Assembly: GCA_004357415.1 (NCBI GenBank)
Contig: SMVY01000076.1
Coordinates: 1 to 5,288, forward strand
Source: Gemmatimonadota bacterium
GTDB taxonomy: Bacteria; Gemmatimonadota; Gemmatimonadetes; Gemmatimonadales; GWC2-71-9
DNA length: 5,288 nucleotides
Direction: 5' to 3'
Under the pieces are notes generated by a model. That model was not told the DNA's origin and searched no databases. It saw nothing but the letters and a program-made list of their open reading frames with translations. Position numbers and translations under genes: made by a program. Positions 1 to 5,288 of this stretch are shown here, piece after piece. The first letter of the stretch is position 1; every line of letters starts with the position of its first letter.

Positions 1-455
1 AGGGTTCCCACGGCCACGAACCCGATGGTCGCCAGGACGATGAGCCCGATCAGCCCCGTGAGGATGCCCCACACGGGCACATTGAAGAACAGCACGAACA
101 GCGGGAGCGCCACGGCCTCGACCATGCCGACGAACGCGAGGTTGGAGATCAGCTTGCCCACATAGATGGCACTGCGTGACACCGGAGCCAGCAGGAGCCC
201 TTCCAGCGCCGCGTTCTCCTTCTCCAAATTGAACCCGCGATTCAGCGCGATCATGCCGGCGAACGCAAAGGTGATCCACAACACGCTCGGCGCCAGCACC
301 GCGGTGGACACCAGCGACGCGTCGCGAGCAAAGTTGAAGATGATCAACACCAACGCGGCAAACACCACCGCCGAGACAATGGCCGTCTTGCTGCGGACCT
401 CGATGACGATGTCCTTCCCGGCCACCGCCGCGGCAACACGCAGCCAGCTATTCAC
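1..455 (-). CDS. ccmB: Heme exporter subunit CcmB, partial (C-terminus beyond left edge)
   Basis: This is the membrane subunit of the CcmAB ABC transporter of system I cytochrome c maturation. In that pathway CcmAB drives release of heme-loaded CcmE from CcmC/CcmD in the inner membrane. I translated 151 residues from a GTG at 453-455; the family is usually about 220 aa, so roughly the last third is missing. Hydrophobic segments lie near residues 24-44, 50-71, 104-124 and 127-150. A polar stretch near 72-100 (NRGFNLEKE, then LEGLLLAPVSRSAIYVGK) matches the conserved CcmB cytoplasmic loop. The start overlaps the ccmA stop by 8 bp, which suggests translational coupling; no clear Shine-Dalgarno precedes it. 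Placement directly after ccmA is the standard ccm order. Family assignment is by recognition of these motifs and by context. Confidence 0.88.
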   Translation of the reverse strand, partial: MNSWLRVAAAVAGKDIVIEVRSKTAIVSAVVFAALVLIIFNFARDASLVSTAVLAPSVLWITFAFAGMIALNRGFNLEKENAALEGLLLAPVSRSAIYVGKLISNLAFVGMVEAVALPLFVLFFNVPVWGILTGLIGLIVLATIGFVAVGT

Positions 456-1182
456 GCAACAGACTTTCGTATTCCGGCAGGAAGCTGCCGAGCGGCGGCG
501 GCGGCGACTCGCGCCTGATGACCGCGCCTTCGATCATCACCATCATGTGACTGGCGATATCCCACACCTCGGCAAACTGGTGGCTGACCACCACGGCGCC
601 GAGACCCTTCGACCGCCGGCTGGTGAGCACGTCCTGGATGTGCCTGGCCGCCGGTGCGTCGAGGCCGGTGAACGGTTCGTCCAGCAGGAGGATCTCGGGC
701 TCCGCCAGCAAGGCGCGCGCCAGCGCCACCCGTTGCACCATCCCGCGGCTGAGCGACCGCACCGGCTGGTGGGCCTTGTGCTCGAGGCCGATCGCGGCCA
801 GCGATTCCAGCGCCGCCCCGCGGGGTTCGGCCAACCCGTAGATCCGTGCGGTAAACGCCAGATTCTCCGCTGCCGTCAGGTCGTCGTAGAGAAAAGACTG
901 GTGGGACAGCAGCCCGATCGGCCGCCGCACCTCGGGGTCGGACGACTTCAAGTCGCGGCCCTTGACCGCGACCCGGCCGGAGGTCGGCCGTACCAGCCCG
1001 CCGAGCATACGGAGTAGCGTGGTCTTGCCGGCGCCGTTGGGACCAAAGACCGCCACCAGCTCGCCGCCCCTCACGGTGATATCGACACCCCGAACCGCCC
1101 GGGTATTACCGAATCTGCGCTCGAGCCCGTGGGCTTCGAGCAGGGGAGAAGAGCCGTCAGCCGGCGGCGTCAATGGCGGCAC
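448..1182 (-). CDS. ccmA: Heme exporter ATP-binding protein CcmA
   Basis: This is the ATPase subunit of the CcmAB complex, which powers system I cytochrome c maturation at the inner membrane. The 244-aa product shows a complete ABC nucleotide-binding domain: Walker A GPNGAGKT (47-54), Q-loop Q95, signature LSRGM (144-148), Walker B ILLLDEP (164-170, catalytic E169), D-loop GLDA (173-176) and switch H201. It has no membrane segments, and its length is slightly above the usual 200-220 aa. The start taken is a GTG that lies 26 bp inside the preceding receiver gene. There is no obvious Shine-Dalgarno, and a TTG three codons later is an alternative. ABC ATPases look alike in isolation; the CcmA call rests mainly on the CcmB gene overlapping its end. 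Confidence 0.88.
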   Translation of the reverse strand: MPPLTPPADGSSPLLEAHGLERRFGNTRAVRGVDITVRGGELVAVFGPNGAGKTTLLRMLGGLVRPTSGRVAVKGRDLKSSDPEVRRPIGLLSHQSFLYDDLTAAENLAFTARIYGLAEPRGAALESLAAIGLEHKAHQPVRSLSRGMVQRVALARALLAEPEILLLDEPFTGLDAPAARHIQDVLTSRRSKGLGAVVVSHQFAEVWDIASHMMVMIEGAVIRRESPPPPLGSFLPEYESLLRE

Positions 1183-1522
1183 CCAGTTCGTCGAGGTCGA
1201 AAGGTTTGACGATGTAGCCGGAATAGCCCAGGTCGAGCACCTGGAGTTGCGGCTCGATACTCAGATAGGCGGTGGTAATGATGACCGGGAGATCGGGATG
1301 GAGCGAACGGATCTTTCGGAGAAGTTCGATGCCGTCGGTATCGGGGAGCCGCATGTCGAGCACCAGGACGTCCGGGGCCTGGGACTCGAGCTGGGCCATG
1401 GCCTCGGCACCGGTGCCGGCGAACTCCATCTCGAACCGCGGCCGGAAGAAACGCTGGTAACTGATCTGCAGGGCTTGCTCGTCCTCGACGAACAGGACGC
1501 GGCGTCGCTCAGCATCTGCCAT
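1157..1522 (-). CDS. Stand-alone response-regulator receiver domain protein
   Basis: This is a single-domain CheY-like receiver of 121 aa with no output domain. It would accept phosphate from a histidine kinase and act by protein-protein contact; no kinase is encoded in the window. Expected residues are present: acidic pocket E13/D14 (FVEDE), phosphoacceptor D56 (LVLDMRLPD), switch T84 (ITTAY) and conserved K106 (IVKPF). The ATG at 1520-1522 is the only sensible start, though it lacks a clear Shine-Dalgarno. The gene ends inside ccmA with a 26-bp overlap, so the two are surely on one transcript and probably translationally coupled. The output role is unknown. Regulation of the ccm genes or of the adjacent STAS protein is inference from position alone. 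Confidence 0.9.
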   Translation of the reverse strand: MADAERRRVLFVEDEQALQISYQRFFRPRFEMEFAGTGAEAMAQLESQAPDVLVLDMRLPDTDGIELLRKIRSLHPDLPVIITTAYLSIEPQLQVLDLGYSGYIVKPFDLDELGAAIDAAG

Positions 1523-1576
1523 AAGTGTACCGTCAGGGGACGGGAACGGTGACCTGCCTCGGATCTGGCAAGATAG

Positions 1577-1614
1577 CCCAGGCCGATCCCGCTGAGAAGC
1601 CGAACCGGCCCGGG
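1577..1614 (-). terminator. Hairpin after the STAS stop, weak terminator or processing site
   Basis: On the minus strand CCCGGGCCG (1614-1606) pairs with CGGCCTGGG (1585-1577) over 9 bp, including one G-U pair, around a 20-nt loop. It begins 2 nt after the STAS stop codon and fills the gap before the receiver gene. No T tract follows, so full termination is doubtful. A partial terminator or an RNA-stabilising hairpin that sets different STAS and ccm levels is plausible but unproven. Confidence 0.35.
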
Positions 1615-1616
1615 TG

Positions 1617-1937
1617 TCAGCCCGTAGACTTGGCCGGCGCCGGCTCGAACAATTCGTCCAGTTTCGTCAGCATGAGGAGGAACCGTATTTCGTCGTTGGT
1701 GTTTGCCAGCGACACCGACTGACGGCGGTCCGCCGCATGCCGCTGGATCAGCATGAGAGCCCCGAGACCGGCCGAGTCCACGTTGGTCGTCGTGGCCAAG
1801 TCGATCACCAGCAGGCCGTCACCCTCGGGCATGGCGTCGAGCAACTTGATGGCGTCCTTGCGGACGCGGTCACGGGTCTCCAGACCCAGAGTTTCTGGCG
1901 CAGCGTACTGCTGCGTCGTCGGGCACGATGTCGCCAT
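1617..1937 (-). CDS. STAS-domain protein, anti-sigma factor antagonist type
   Basis: This 106-aa single STAS domain resembles SpoIIAA/RsbV anti-anti-sigma proteins, which bind an anti-sigma kinase and are switched off by phosphorylation of a serine. The core is LLVIDLATTTNVDSAGLGALMLI (residues about 42-64, with the segment shown in two parts: LLVIDLATTT then NVDSAGLGALMLI). S55 follows D54 at the position equivalent to the phosphorylated serine of SpoIIAA/RsbV; the next residue is Ala. The ATG at 1935-1937 was chosen because a perfect GGAGG (1943-1947, minus strand) sits 5 nt upstream. The reading frame stays open to a GTG at 1985, but that start would lie within a strong hairpin and lacks a ribosome site. 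No partner kinase or sigma factor is visible here. The gene is upstream of, and codirectional with, the receiver-ccmAB run. Confidence 0.85.
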   Translation of the reverse strand: MATSCPTTQQYAAPETLGLETRDRVRKDAIKLLDAMPEGDGLLVIDLATTTNVDSAGLGALMLIQRHAADRRQSVSLANTNDEIRFLLMLTKLDELFEPAPAKSTG

Positions 1938-1942
1938 CTGAA

Positions 1943-1947
1943 CCTCC
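1943..1947 (-). promoter_or_regulatory. Shine-Dalgarno of the STAS gene
   Basis: A GGAGG on the minus strand lies 5 nt before the ATG at 1935-1937. It is the only consensus ribosome site in front of any gene in this window, and it fixes the STAS start at this ATG rather than the upstream GTG at 1985. Confidence 0.85.
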
Positions 1948-1960
1948 GTACCCGACCAGC

Positions 1961-2012
1961 AAAAAGGAAAGAAGCGTGACGTCACACGGGTTTCTTTCCG
2001 CCGACGTCACGC
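1961..2012 (-). promoter_or_regulatory. Candidate attenuator (terminator/antiterminator) in the STAS leader
   Basis: Read on the minus strand, GGAAAGAA (1999-1992) pairs perfectly with TTCTTTCC (1973-1966) around an 18-nt loop and runs straight into five T (1965-1961), the layout of an intrinsic terminator. A second perfect 10-bp pairing competes with it: GCGTGACGTC (2012-2003) with GACGTCACGC (1983-1974). The second helix is more GC-rich, and its 3' strand abuts the terminator's 3' strand with no linker. The two helices interleave, so they should be mutually exclusive rather than form a pseudoknot. The element ends 13 nt before the GGAGG of the STAS gene, so a promoter farther upstream would have to read through it. 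Function as a switch is inference. The terminator stem has only three G-C pairs, so it may be weak. Confidence 0.45.
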
Positions 2013-2048
2013 CTCTTCGCGTGGCCATCCACCTTCGGCACCGAGCTA

Positions 2049-2067
2049 TCTCGACCGCCGGTCGAGA
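2049..2067. repeat. Perfect 8-bp inverted repeat, possible operator or hairpin
   Basis: TCTCGACC (2049-2056) and its exact reverse complement GGTCGAGA (2060-2067) are separated by 3 bp. On the plus strand a TTTT occurs 7 bases later (2074-2077), too far for a typical intrinsic terminator. It could be an operator, or a hairpin in the STAS leader. Confidence 0.5.
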
Positions 2068-2083
2068 CCTCTAGTTTTGCGGC

Positions 2084-2099
2084 CCCGGATCACTCCGGG
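2084..2099. repeat. Perfect 6-bp inverted repeat, possible operator
   Basis: CCCGGA (2084-2089) and TCCGGG (2094-2099) flank a TCAC spacer. It lies at the predicted start of STAS transcription and 17 bp from the first palindrome, so it could be a repressor site or the first hairpin of the leader. Confidence 0.4.
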
Positions 2100-2105
2100 T
2101 GTGCT

Positions 2106-2135
2106 CTTATCGGGCGGTAAAATTTCAATTGTCTG
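2106..2135 (-). promoter_or_regulatory. Weak candidate promoter for the STAS-receiver-ccm run
   Basis: On the minus strand a -35-like CAGACA (2135-2130) and a -10-like GATAAG (2111-2106) are 18 bp apart, each with four of six matches to the sigma-70 consensus. Transcription would begin near 2099 and give a leader of about 160 nt that includes both palindromes and the attenuator-like element. The match is modest, so treat this as a candidate only. Confidence 0.25.
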
Positions 2136-2218
2136 CGGCCCCTCGGACCGCGCCTGGTTATGAGGCCAGTCCGGTGCCACGATCGGCAACTCTCACCGTT
2201 GCAACACGTTGGCCTGGA

Positions 2219-2246
2219 AGAGTGAGCTGGATCACCAGCCCACTCT
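2219..2246. repeat. 28-nt imperfect inverted repeat upstream of acs
   Basis: Two 12-bp arms (2219-2230 and 2235-2246; outer parts AGAGTG/CACTCT and inner parts GCTGG/CCAGC) are complementary at 11 of 12 positions around an ATCA spacer. It ends 107 bp before the acs ATG. If acs starts at the promoter next to its ATG, this lies upstream of that promoter and could be a regulator site; if a more distal promoter is used, it would be an RNA hairpin in the leader. Confidence 0.45.
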
Positions 2247-2318
2247 CCGGCGGAACGCCAGCCGGTTGGGAATTCTGCAACTCGCCGCCGCGCAACGACC
2301 TGCACCGCAAAAACGGCC

Positions 2319-2347
2319 TTCCCAAATTCCACGGGTAACGCTAACAT
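2319..2347 (+). promoter_or_regulatory. Candidate acs promoter giving a leaderless mRNA
   Basis: TTCCCA (2319-2324) and TAACAT (2342-2347) each match sigma-70 consensus hexamers at four of six positions, with the ideal 17-bp spacer. The -10 hexamer occupies exactly -12 to -7 relative to the A of the acs ATG at 2354, and that A is the first purine after a pyrimidine run. No Shine-Dalgarno is present before this ATG, which fits a leaderless transcript. Confidence 0.4.
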
Positions 2348-2353
2348 CTCCCC

Positions 2354-4297
2354 ATGACCAGCCAAATCGATACCCTGCTCGAGGAAACCCGAAGGTTCCC
2401 GCCAACGGAAGAGTTTGCCGCCCAGGCCAACGCCACCGAAGCCACCTACCAGGCCGCCGCCAAAGACCCCGAGGCGTTCTGGGCCAACGAGGCCGGCCAG
2501 CTCGACTGGATCGAACCGTGGCACACCGTGCTGGAGTGGAACCTGCCCCACGCCAAGTGGTTCGTCGGCGGCAAGCTCAACGTCTCCAGCAACTGCCTGG
2601 ACCGGCACGTCAGCGGCGGCCGGGCTGACAAAGCCGCCATCATCTGGGAGGGAGAGCCGGGCGACACCCGCACGTTGTCCTACGCCGAACTGTCCCATGA
2701 GGTCAACCGGTGTGCCAACGCCCTGCGGGGCCTGGGGGTGGGCAAGGGCGATCGGGTGGCCATTTATCTCCCCATGATCCCCGAGGCTGCCATCGCCATG
2801 CTGGCGTGCGCCCGTATCGGTGCGGTCCACTCCGTGGTTTTCGGCGGCTTCTCGGCAGAATCGCTTCGGGATCGCATCAACGACGCCGAGGCCGTAGCGG
2901 TAATCACCGCCGACGGCGGCTATCGTCGCGGCAAGGTCGTGCCACTCAAGCAGTTTGCCGACAAGGCGCTCGAGGATACTCCCTCGGTGCGCCACGTGCT
3001 CGTGGTCCGCCGGATCGGGGAAGACGCCGACACGGTCATGCAGCCAGGCCGGGACCACTGGTGGCACGAGATCGTGGACACCGCCTCGACCGAGGCGACG
3101 CCGGAACCGATGGACGCAGAAGATCTCCTGTTCATCCTGTACACCTCGGGCACCACCGGCAAACCCAAGGGGATAGTGCACACCACCGGTGGCTACCTCA
3201 CCCAGGTAACCGCCACCACCAAGTACGTGTTCGATCTCAAGGACGAAGACGTCTTCTGGTGTTCGGCCGACATCGGCTGGGTCACGGGCCATTCGTACGT
3301 GGTGTACGGCCCGCTGGCCAACGGCGCCACTGTCGTCATGTACGAAGGGTCACCCGATTGGCCCGACCGCGACCGGTTCTGGGCCATGTGCGCCAAGCAT
3401 GGCGTCACGGTGTTCTACACCGCACCGACGGCCATCCGCACCTTCATGAAGTGGGGGCCGGAATTCCCCGCCCGGCACGACTTGTCCAAGCTGCGGCTCC
3501 TGGGAACGGTCGGCGAGCCCATCAACCCGGAAGCGTGGATGTGGTATCACCAGCACATCGGCCACGGCCGGTGCCCCATCGTAGACACTTGGTGGCAGAC
3601 GGAAACCGGAGGCATCATGATCACCCCGCTCCCCGGTGTGACTACCACCAAGCCGGGTTCGGCCACGGTGCCGTTTCCCGGTATCAGTGTCGAATTGGTC
3701 GACACCGACGGTAAGCCGATCACCTCCGGCGGCGGCTACCTGACCATCACCGAGCCGTGGCCCGGCATGCTCCGCACCATCTACCGAGACGACGACCGCT
3801 ACCGTGAGACCTACTGGAGCCGCTTTCCAGGTCGCTACTTCGCCGGCGACGGTGCCAAGCTGGACGACGACGGCTACTGGTGGATCCTGGGACGGGTGGA
3901 CGACGTCCTCAACGTGTCGGGCCACCGTATCGGCACCATGGAAGTCGAGAGCGCCCTGGTAGACCACCCGGCGGTAGCGGAAGCCGCCGTGGTGGGCAAG
4001 ACGCACGACATCAAGGGCCAGGCCGTGGCGGCGTTCGTCACCCTCAAGGACGACCGCGAGGGCAGCGACGATCTGGTGAAGGAACTCAAGCAACACGTCA
4101 CCGAAAAGATCGGCGCCATCGCGCGGCCGGATGACATCATCTTCACCGCCGACCTACCCAAGACCCGAAGCGGCAAGATCATGCGGCGGCTGCTGCGCGA
4201 CATCGCTGAGGGCCGCGAGCTGGGCGACACGACGACGCTGGCCGACCCGAATGTGGTCAACATGCTCATCGAGAAACACGAGGCCGCGGAAGGATGA
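2354..4297 (+). CDS. acs: Acetyl-CoA synthetase (AMP-forming)
   Basis: This cytoplasmic enzyme converts acetate, ATP and CoA to acetyl-CoA, AMP and pyrophosphate through acetyl-AMP. The 647-aa product is full length (Salmonella Acs is 652 aa). Visible motifs are the phosphate-binding loop YTSGTTGKPKG (263-273), DIGWVTGH (from about 306), GEP (387-389), DTWWQTETGG (411-420), the hinge region GRVDDVLNVSGHR (about 513-525, D517) and PKTRSGK with catalytic K608. K608 corresponds to Salmonella K609, the lysine controlled by Pat acetylation and CobB deacetylation. The acetyl-pocket residues V310, T311, V386 and W414 are all present with Salmonella numbering, which favours acetate over longer acyl chains. 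The ATG lacks a Shine-Dalgarno; see the leaderless promoter entry. The gene stands alone, divergent from the STAS gene and convergent with kup. Confidence 0.97.
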   Translation: MTSQIDTLLEETRRFPPTEEFAAQANATEATYQAAAKDPEAFWANEAGQLDWIEPWHTVLEWNLPHAKWFVGGKLNVSSNCLDRHVSGGRADKAAIIWEGEPGDTRTLSYAELSHEVNRCANALRGLGVGKGDRVAIYLPMIPEAAIAMLACARIGAVHSVVFGGFSAESLRDRINDAEAVAVITADGGYRRGKVVPLKQFADKALEDTPSVRHVLVVRRIGEDADTVMQPGRDHWWHEIVDTASTEATPEPMDAEDLLFILYTSGTTGKPKGIVHTTGGYLTQVTATTKYVFDLKDEDVFWCSADIGWVTGHSYVVYGPLANGATVVMYEGSPDWPDRDRFWAMCAKHGVTVFYTAPTAIRTFMKWGPEFPARHDLSKLRLLGTVGEPINPEAWMWYHQHIGHGRCPIVDTWWQTETGGIMITPLPGVTTTKPGSATVPFPGISVELVDTDGKPITSGGGYLTITEPWPGMLRTIYRDDDRYRETYWSRFPGRYFAGDGAKLDDDGYWWILGRVDDVLNVSGHRIGTMEVESALVDHPAVAEAAVVGKTHDIKGQAVAAFVTLKDDREGSDDLVKELKQHVTEKIGAIARPDDIIFTADLPKTRSGKIMRRLLRDIAEGRELGDTTTLADPNVVNMLIEKHEAAEG

Positions 4298-4304
4298 TGA
4301 AAGC

Positions 4305-4335
4305 GGGGCAGCCCAAGAGATTCTGTCTGGGCCCC
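4305..4335. terminator. Stem-loop after acs, possible terminator without T tract
   Basis: GCCCA (4311-4315) can pair with TGGGC (4328-4332), or alternatively GGGGC (4305-4309) with GCCCC (4331-4335). It starts 7 bp after the acs stop, where a terminator is expected between convergent genes. Neither strand has a T tract after it, so it is at best a non-canonical terminator. Confidence 0.3.
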
Positions 4336-4362
4336 ACACTGTCAAGTGCCGGTTTGAACCCC

Positions 4363-4394
4363 TACCGCCTTACCGCCCTACCGCCCTACCGCCC
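4363..4394. repeat. Tandem octamer repeat, four copies of TACCGCCY
   Basis: TACCGCCT is followed by three exact copies of TACCGCCC with no spacer, in the 123-bp gap between the convergent acs and kup genes. It looks like a slippage-prone microsatellite. One DNA strand is strongly C-rich across it. No function can be assigned. Confidence 0.8.
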
Positions 4395-4420
4395 GCCCCT
4401 ACGCACAACCTCCTGCGCAC

Positions 4421-5288
4421 TCAGAGTTGTATCTGCGTCCCGAGCTCCACCACACGATTCGCCGGCAGGTCGAAGAAGGCGGTGGCCGACTGGGCGTTGC
4501 GTGATTGAATGATGAATAGTTGCTTGCGCCAATACGCCAGCGGTTCTTTCCCTCCCGGAAGCAGCGTCTCGCGTCCCAGGTAGTAGCTCGTTTCCATGGG
4601 TTTCAACTCGAGGCCATCGGCCTTGAGCCGGCCGATGATCTCCGGCATGTGCGGTGTTTCCATGAACCCGTAGTGGGCGATCACCTGATAGAATCCCTGC
4701 CCCAGGTCGCTCCACTCCACCCGGTCCTCCCCCCTGACCGTGGGGATTTCTTCCGACTCCACCGACATGAGTACCACCCGCTCGTGCAGCACCTTGTTGT
4801 GCTTGAGGTGGTGCAGCAGCACCGGCGAGGCACCGAAGGTGTCGTGGGTCATGAACACCGCGACTCCGGGCACGCGCACGGGCGGATTCTTGGCCAGGTC
4901 GTCCAGGAACATCTGCATGGGGAGGGTTCGTTCCCGCATGATGTTGGCCAGCACCGTCCGTCCCCGCTTCCACGTGGTCATGAACACGAAGGCGCTTCCG
5001 GCGACCACCAGCGGGAACCAACCGCCCCGGGGAATCTTGACCAGATTGGCGGTCCAAAAGGAAAGGTCGACGACCAGGAGGAGCGTCCCGATGGCGGCGA
5101 TCTTCCACAGGGGCCAGTGCCACCGTTCGCGGGCGACGACACACCACAGGATCGTGGTGATCGTCATGGTCGCGGTGACGGCCACGCCGTAGGTCGCGGC
5201 AAGGTTCGAGACCGATTGGAAGCCCAGCACCAGCCCGATGCACGCCAGCGCCAGGAACCAGTTCACCTGAGGGATGTAAATCTGTCCC
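4421..5288 (-). CDS. kup: Kup-family potassium uptake protein, partial (N-terminus beyond right edge)
   Basis: This is the C-terminal part of a KUP/HAK/KT potassium transporter, an inner-membrane K+ uptake protein usually working as a K+/H+ symporter. The window holds 288 residues of a usual 620-680. The frame runs open to the right edge, beginning GQIYIPQVNWFLALACIGLV, so the GTG at 5266 is an internal valine rather than a start. The segment FQSVSNLAATYGVAVT is a family hallmark. About four membrane helices are visible (near residues 10-22, 34-51, 60-76 and 90-104). They are followed by a soluble cytoplasmic domain of about 180 residues ending NRVVELGTQIQL, close to the usual C-terminus. It is convergent with acs, so its promoter lies outside the window. 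Confidence 0.93.
   Translation of the reverse strand, partial: GQIYIPQVNWFLALACIGLVLGFQSVSNLAATYGVAVTATMTITTILWCVVARERWHWPLWKIAAIGTLLLVVDLSFWTANLVKIPRGGWFPLVVAGSAFVFMTTWKRGRTVLANIMRERTLPMQMFLDDLAKNPPVRVPGVAVFMTHDTFGASPVLLHHLKHNKVLHERVVLMSVESEEIPTVRGEDRVEWSDLGQGFYQVIAHYGFMETPHMPEIIGRLKADGLELKPMETSYYLGRETLLPGGKEPLAYWRKQLFIIQSRNAQSATAFFDLPANRVVELGTQIQL

Larger units (their letters stand above)
1938..2353. other. Divergent intergenic region between STAS gene and acs
   Basis: This 416-bp stretch has no credible gene. It separates the leftward STAS/receiver/ccm run from rightward acs, so it should hold both promoters. From left to right I see the STAS ribosome site, the attenuator-like leader, two short palindromes (2049-2067 and 2084-2099), an AT-rich island (2117-2131), a 28-nt imperfect inverted repeat (2219-2246) and a promoter placed for leaderless acs transcription. 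I compared it by eye with common riboswitch classes and recognised none. Confidence 0.7.

Noticed and set aside
166..1017. 283-codon plus-strand open frame over ccmB/ccmA
   Set aside because: Low-complexity Arg/His-rich translation opposite two clear ccm genes; a shadow frame.
1938..1985. Longer STAS product starting at GTG 1985
   Set aside because: The extra 16 residues are encoded by the hairpin and T tract, and the GGAGG fits only the ATG at 1935-1937.
1966..2012. H-type pseudoknot in the STAS leader
   Set aside because: The segment order allows it on paper, but no linker remains to span the 10-bp helix, so alternative helices are more likely.
2118..2123. TAAAAT as a distal -10 for acs on the plus strand
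   Set aside because: Five of six bases match, but no acceptable -35 hexamer lies 16-18 bp upstream and no extended -10 is present; the proximal pair is better placed.
2090..3292. 400-codon open frame on the minus strand antisense to acs
   Set aside because: Its translation is Gly/Val/His-rich with no recognisable domain, and it lies opposite a full-length acs with every motif intact. This is a codon-bias shadow in GC-rich DNA.
4350..4368. tRNA T-arm-like GGTTTGAACCC after acs
   Set aside because: The flanking bases do not form the five-pair T stem, and no acceptor or anticodon arm can be built upstream.
4386..5243. 285-codon minus-strand open frame overlapping kup
   Set aside because: It is another frame of the same strand as kup, rich in Gly/Arg/His with no domain, while the kup frame carries clear family motifs.

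Overview
The window is high-GC bacterial DNA holding six protein-coding genes. Two of them are cut by the window edges. I found no RNA gene, insertion sequence or CRISPR array. The protein sequences fit a Gram-negative-type bacterium with system I cytochrome c maturation. Gemmatimonadota or a similar phylum is my best guess, but nothing here fixes the taxon.

Layout: positions 1-1937 hold a run of minus-strand genes, read right to left. They are a short STAS-domain protein (anti-sigma-factor-antagonist type), a stand-alone response-regulator receiver domain, ccmA (ATPase of the CcmAB transporter) and ccmB (its membrane subunit, which runs off the left edge). The receiver gene and ccmA overlap by 26 bp, and ccmA and ccmB overlap by 8 bp. 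These three are almost certainly co-transcribed. The STAS gene lies 94 bp upstream in the same direction and may head the operon. A GC-rich hairpin sits in that 94-bp gap.

Positions 1938-2353 form a 416-bp divergent intergenic region rich in inverted repeats. On the STAS side there is a terminator-like hairpin ending in five T, overlapped by a competing 10-bp pairing, which resembles an attenuator. In the middle are two compact palindromes, and nearer acs there is a 28-nt inverted repeat. Directly before acs there is a -35/-10 pair placed so that transcription would begin at the ATG itself, giving a leaderless mRNA.

Positions 2354-4297 hold a full-length acetyl-CoA synthetase gene (acs) on the plus strand, with all catalytic motifs present. 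A 123-bp convergent intergenic gap follows, containing a stem-loop and four tandem octamers. Positions 4421-5288 hold the C-terminal part of a Kup-family potassium transporter on the minus strand, running off the right edge.

The core genes are familiar housekeeping families. The less ordinary parts are the pairing of two small signalling proteins (STAS and receiver) with cytochrome c maturation genes, and the structured leader before the STAS gene. I see no sign of a wholly new system.
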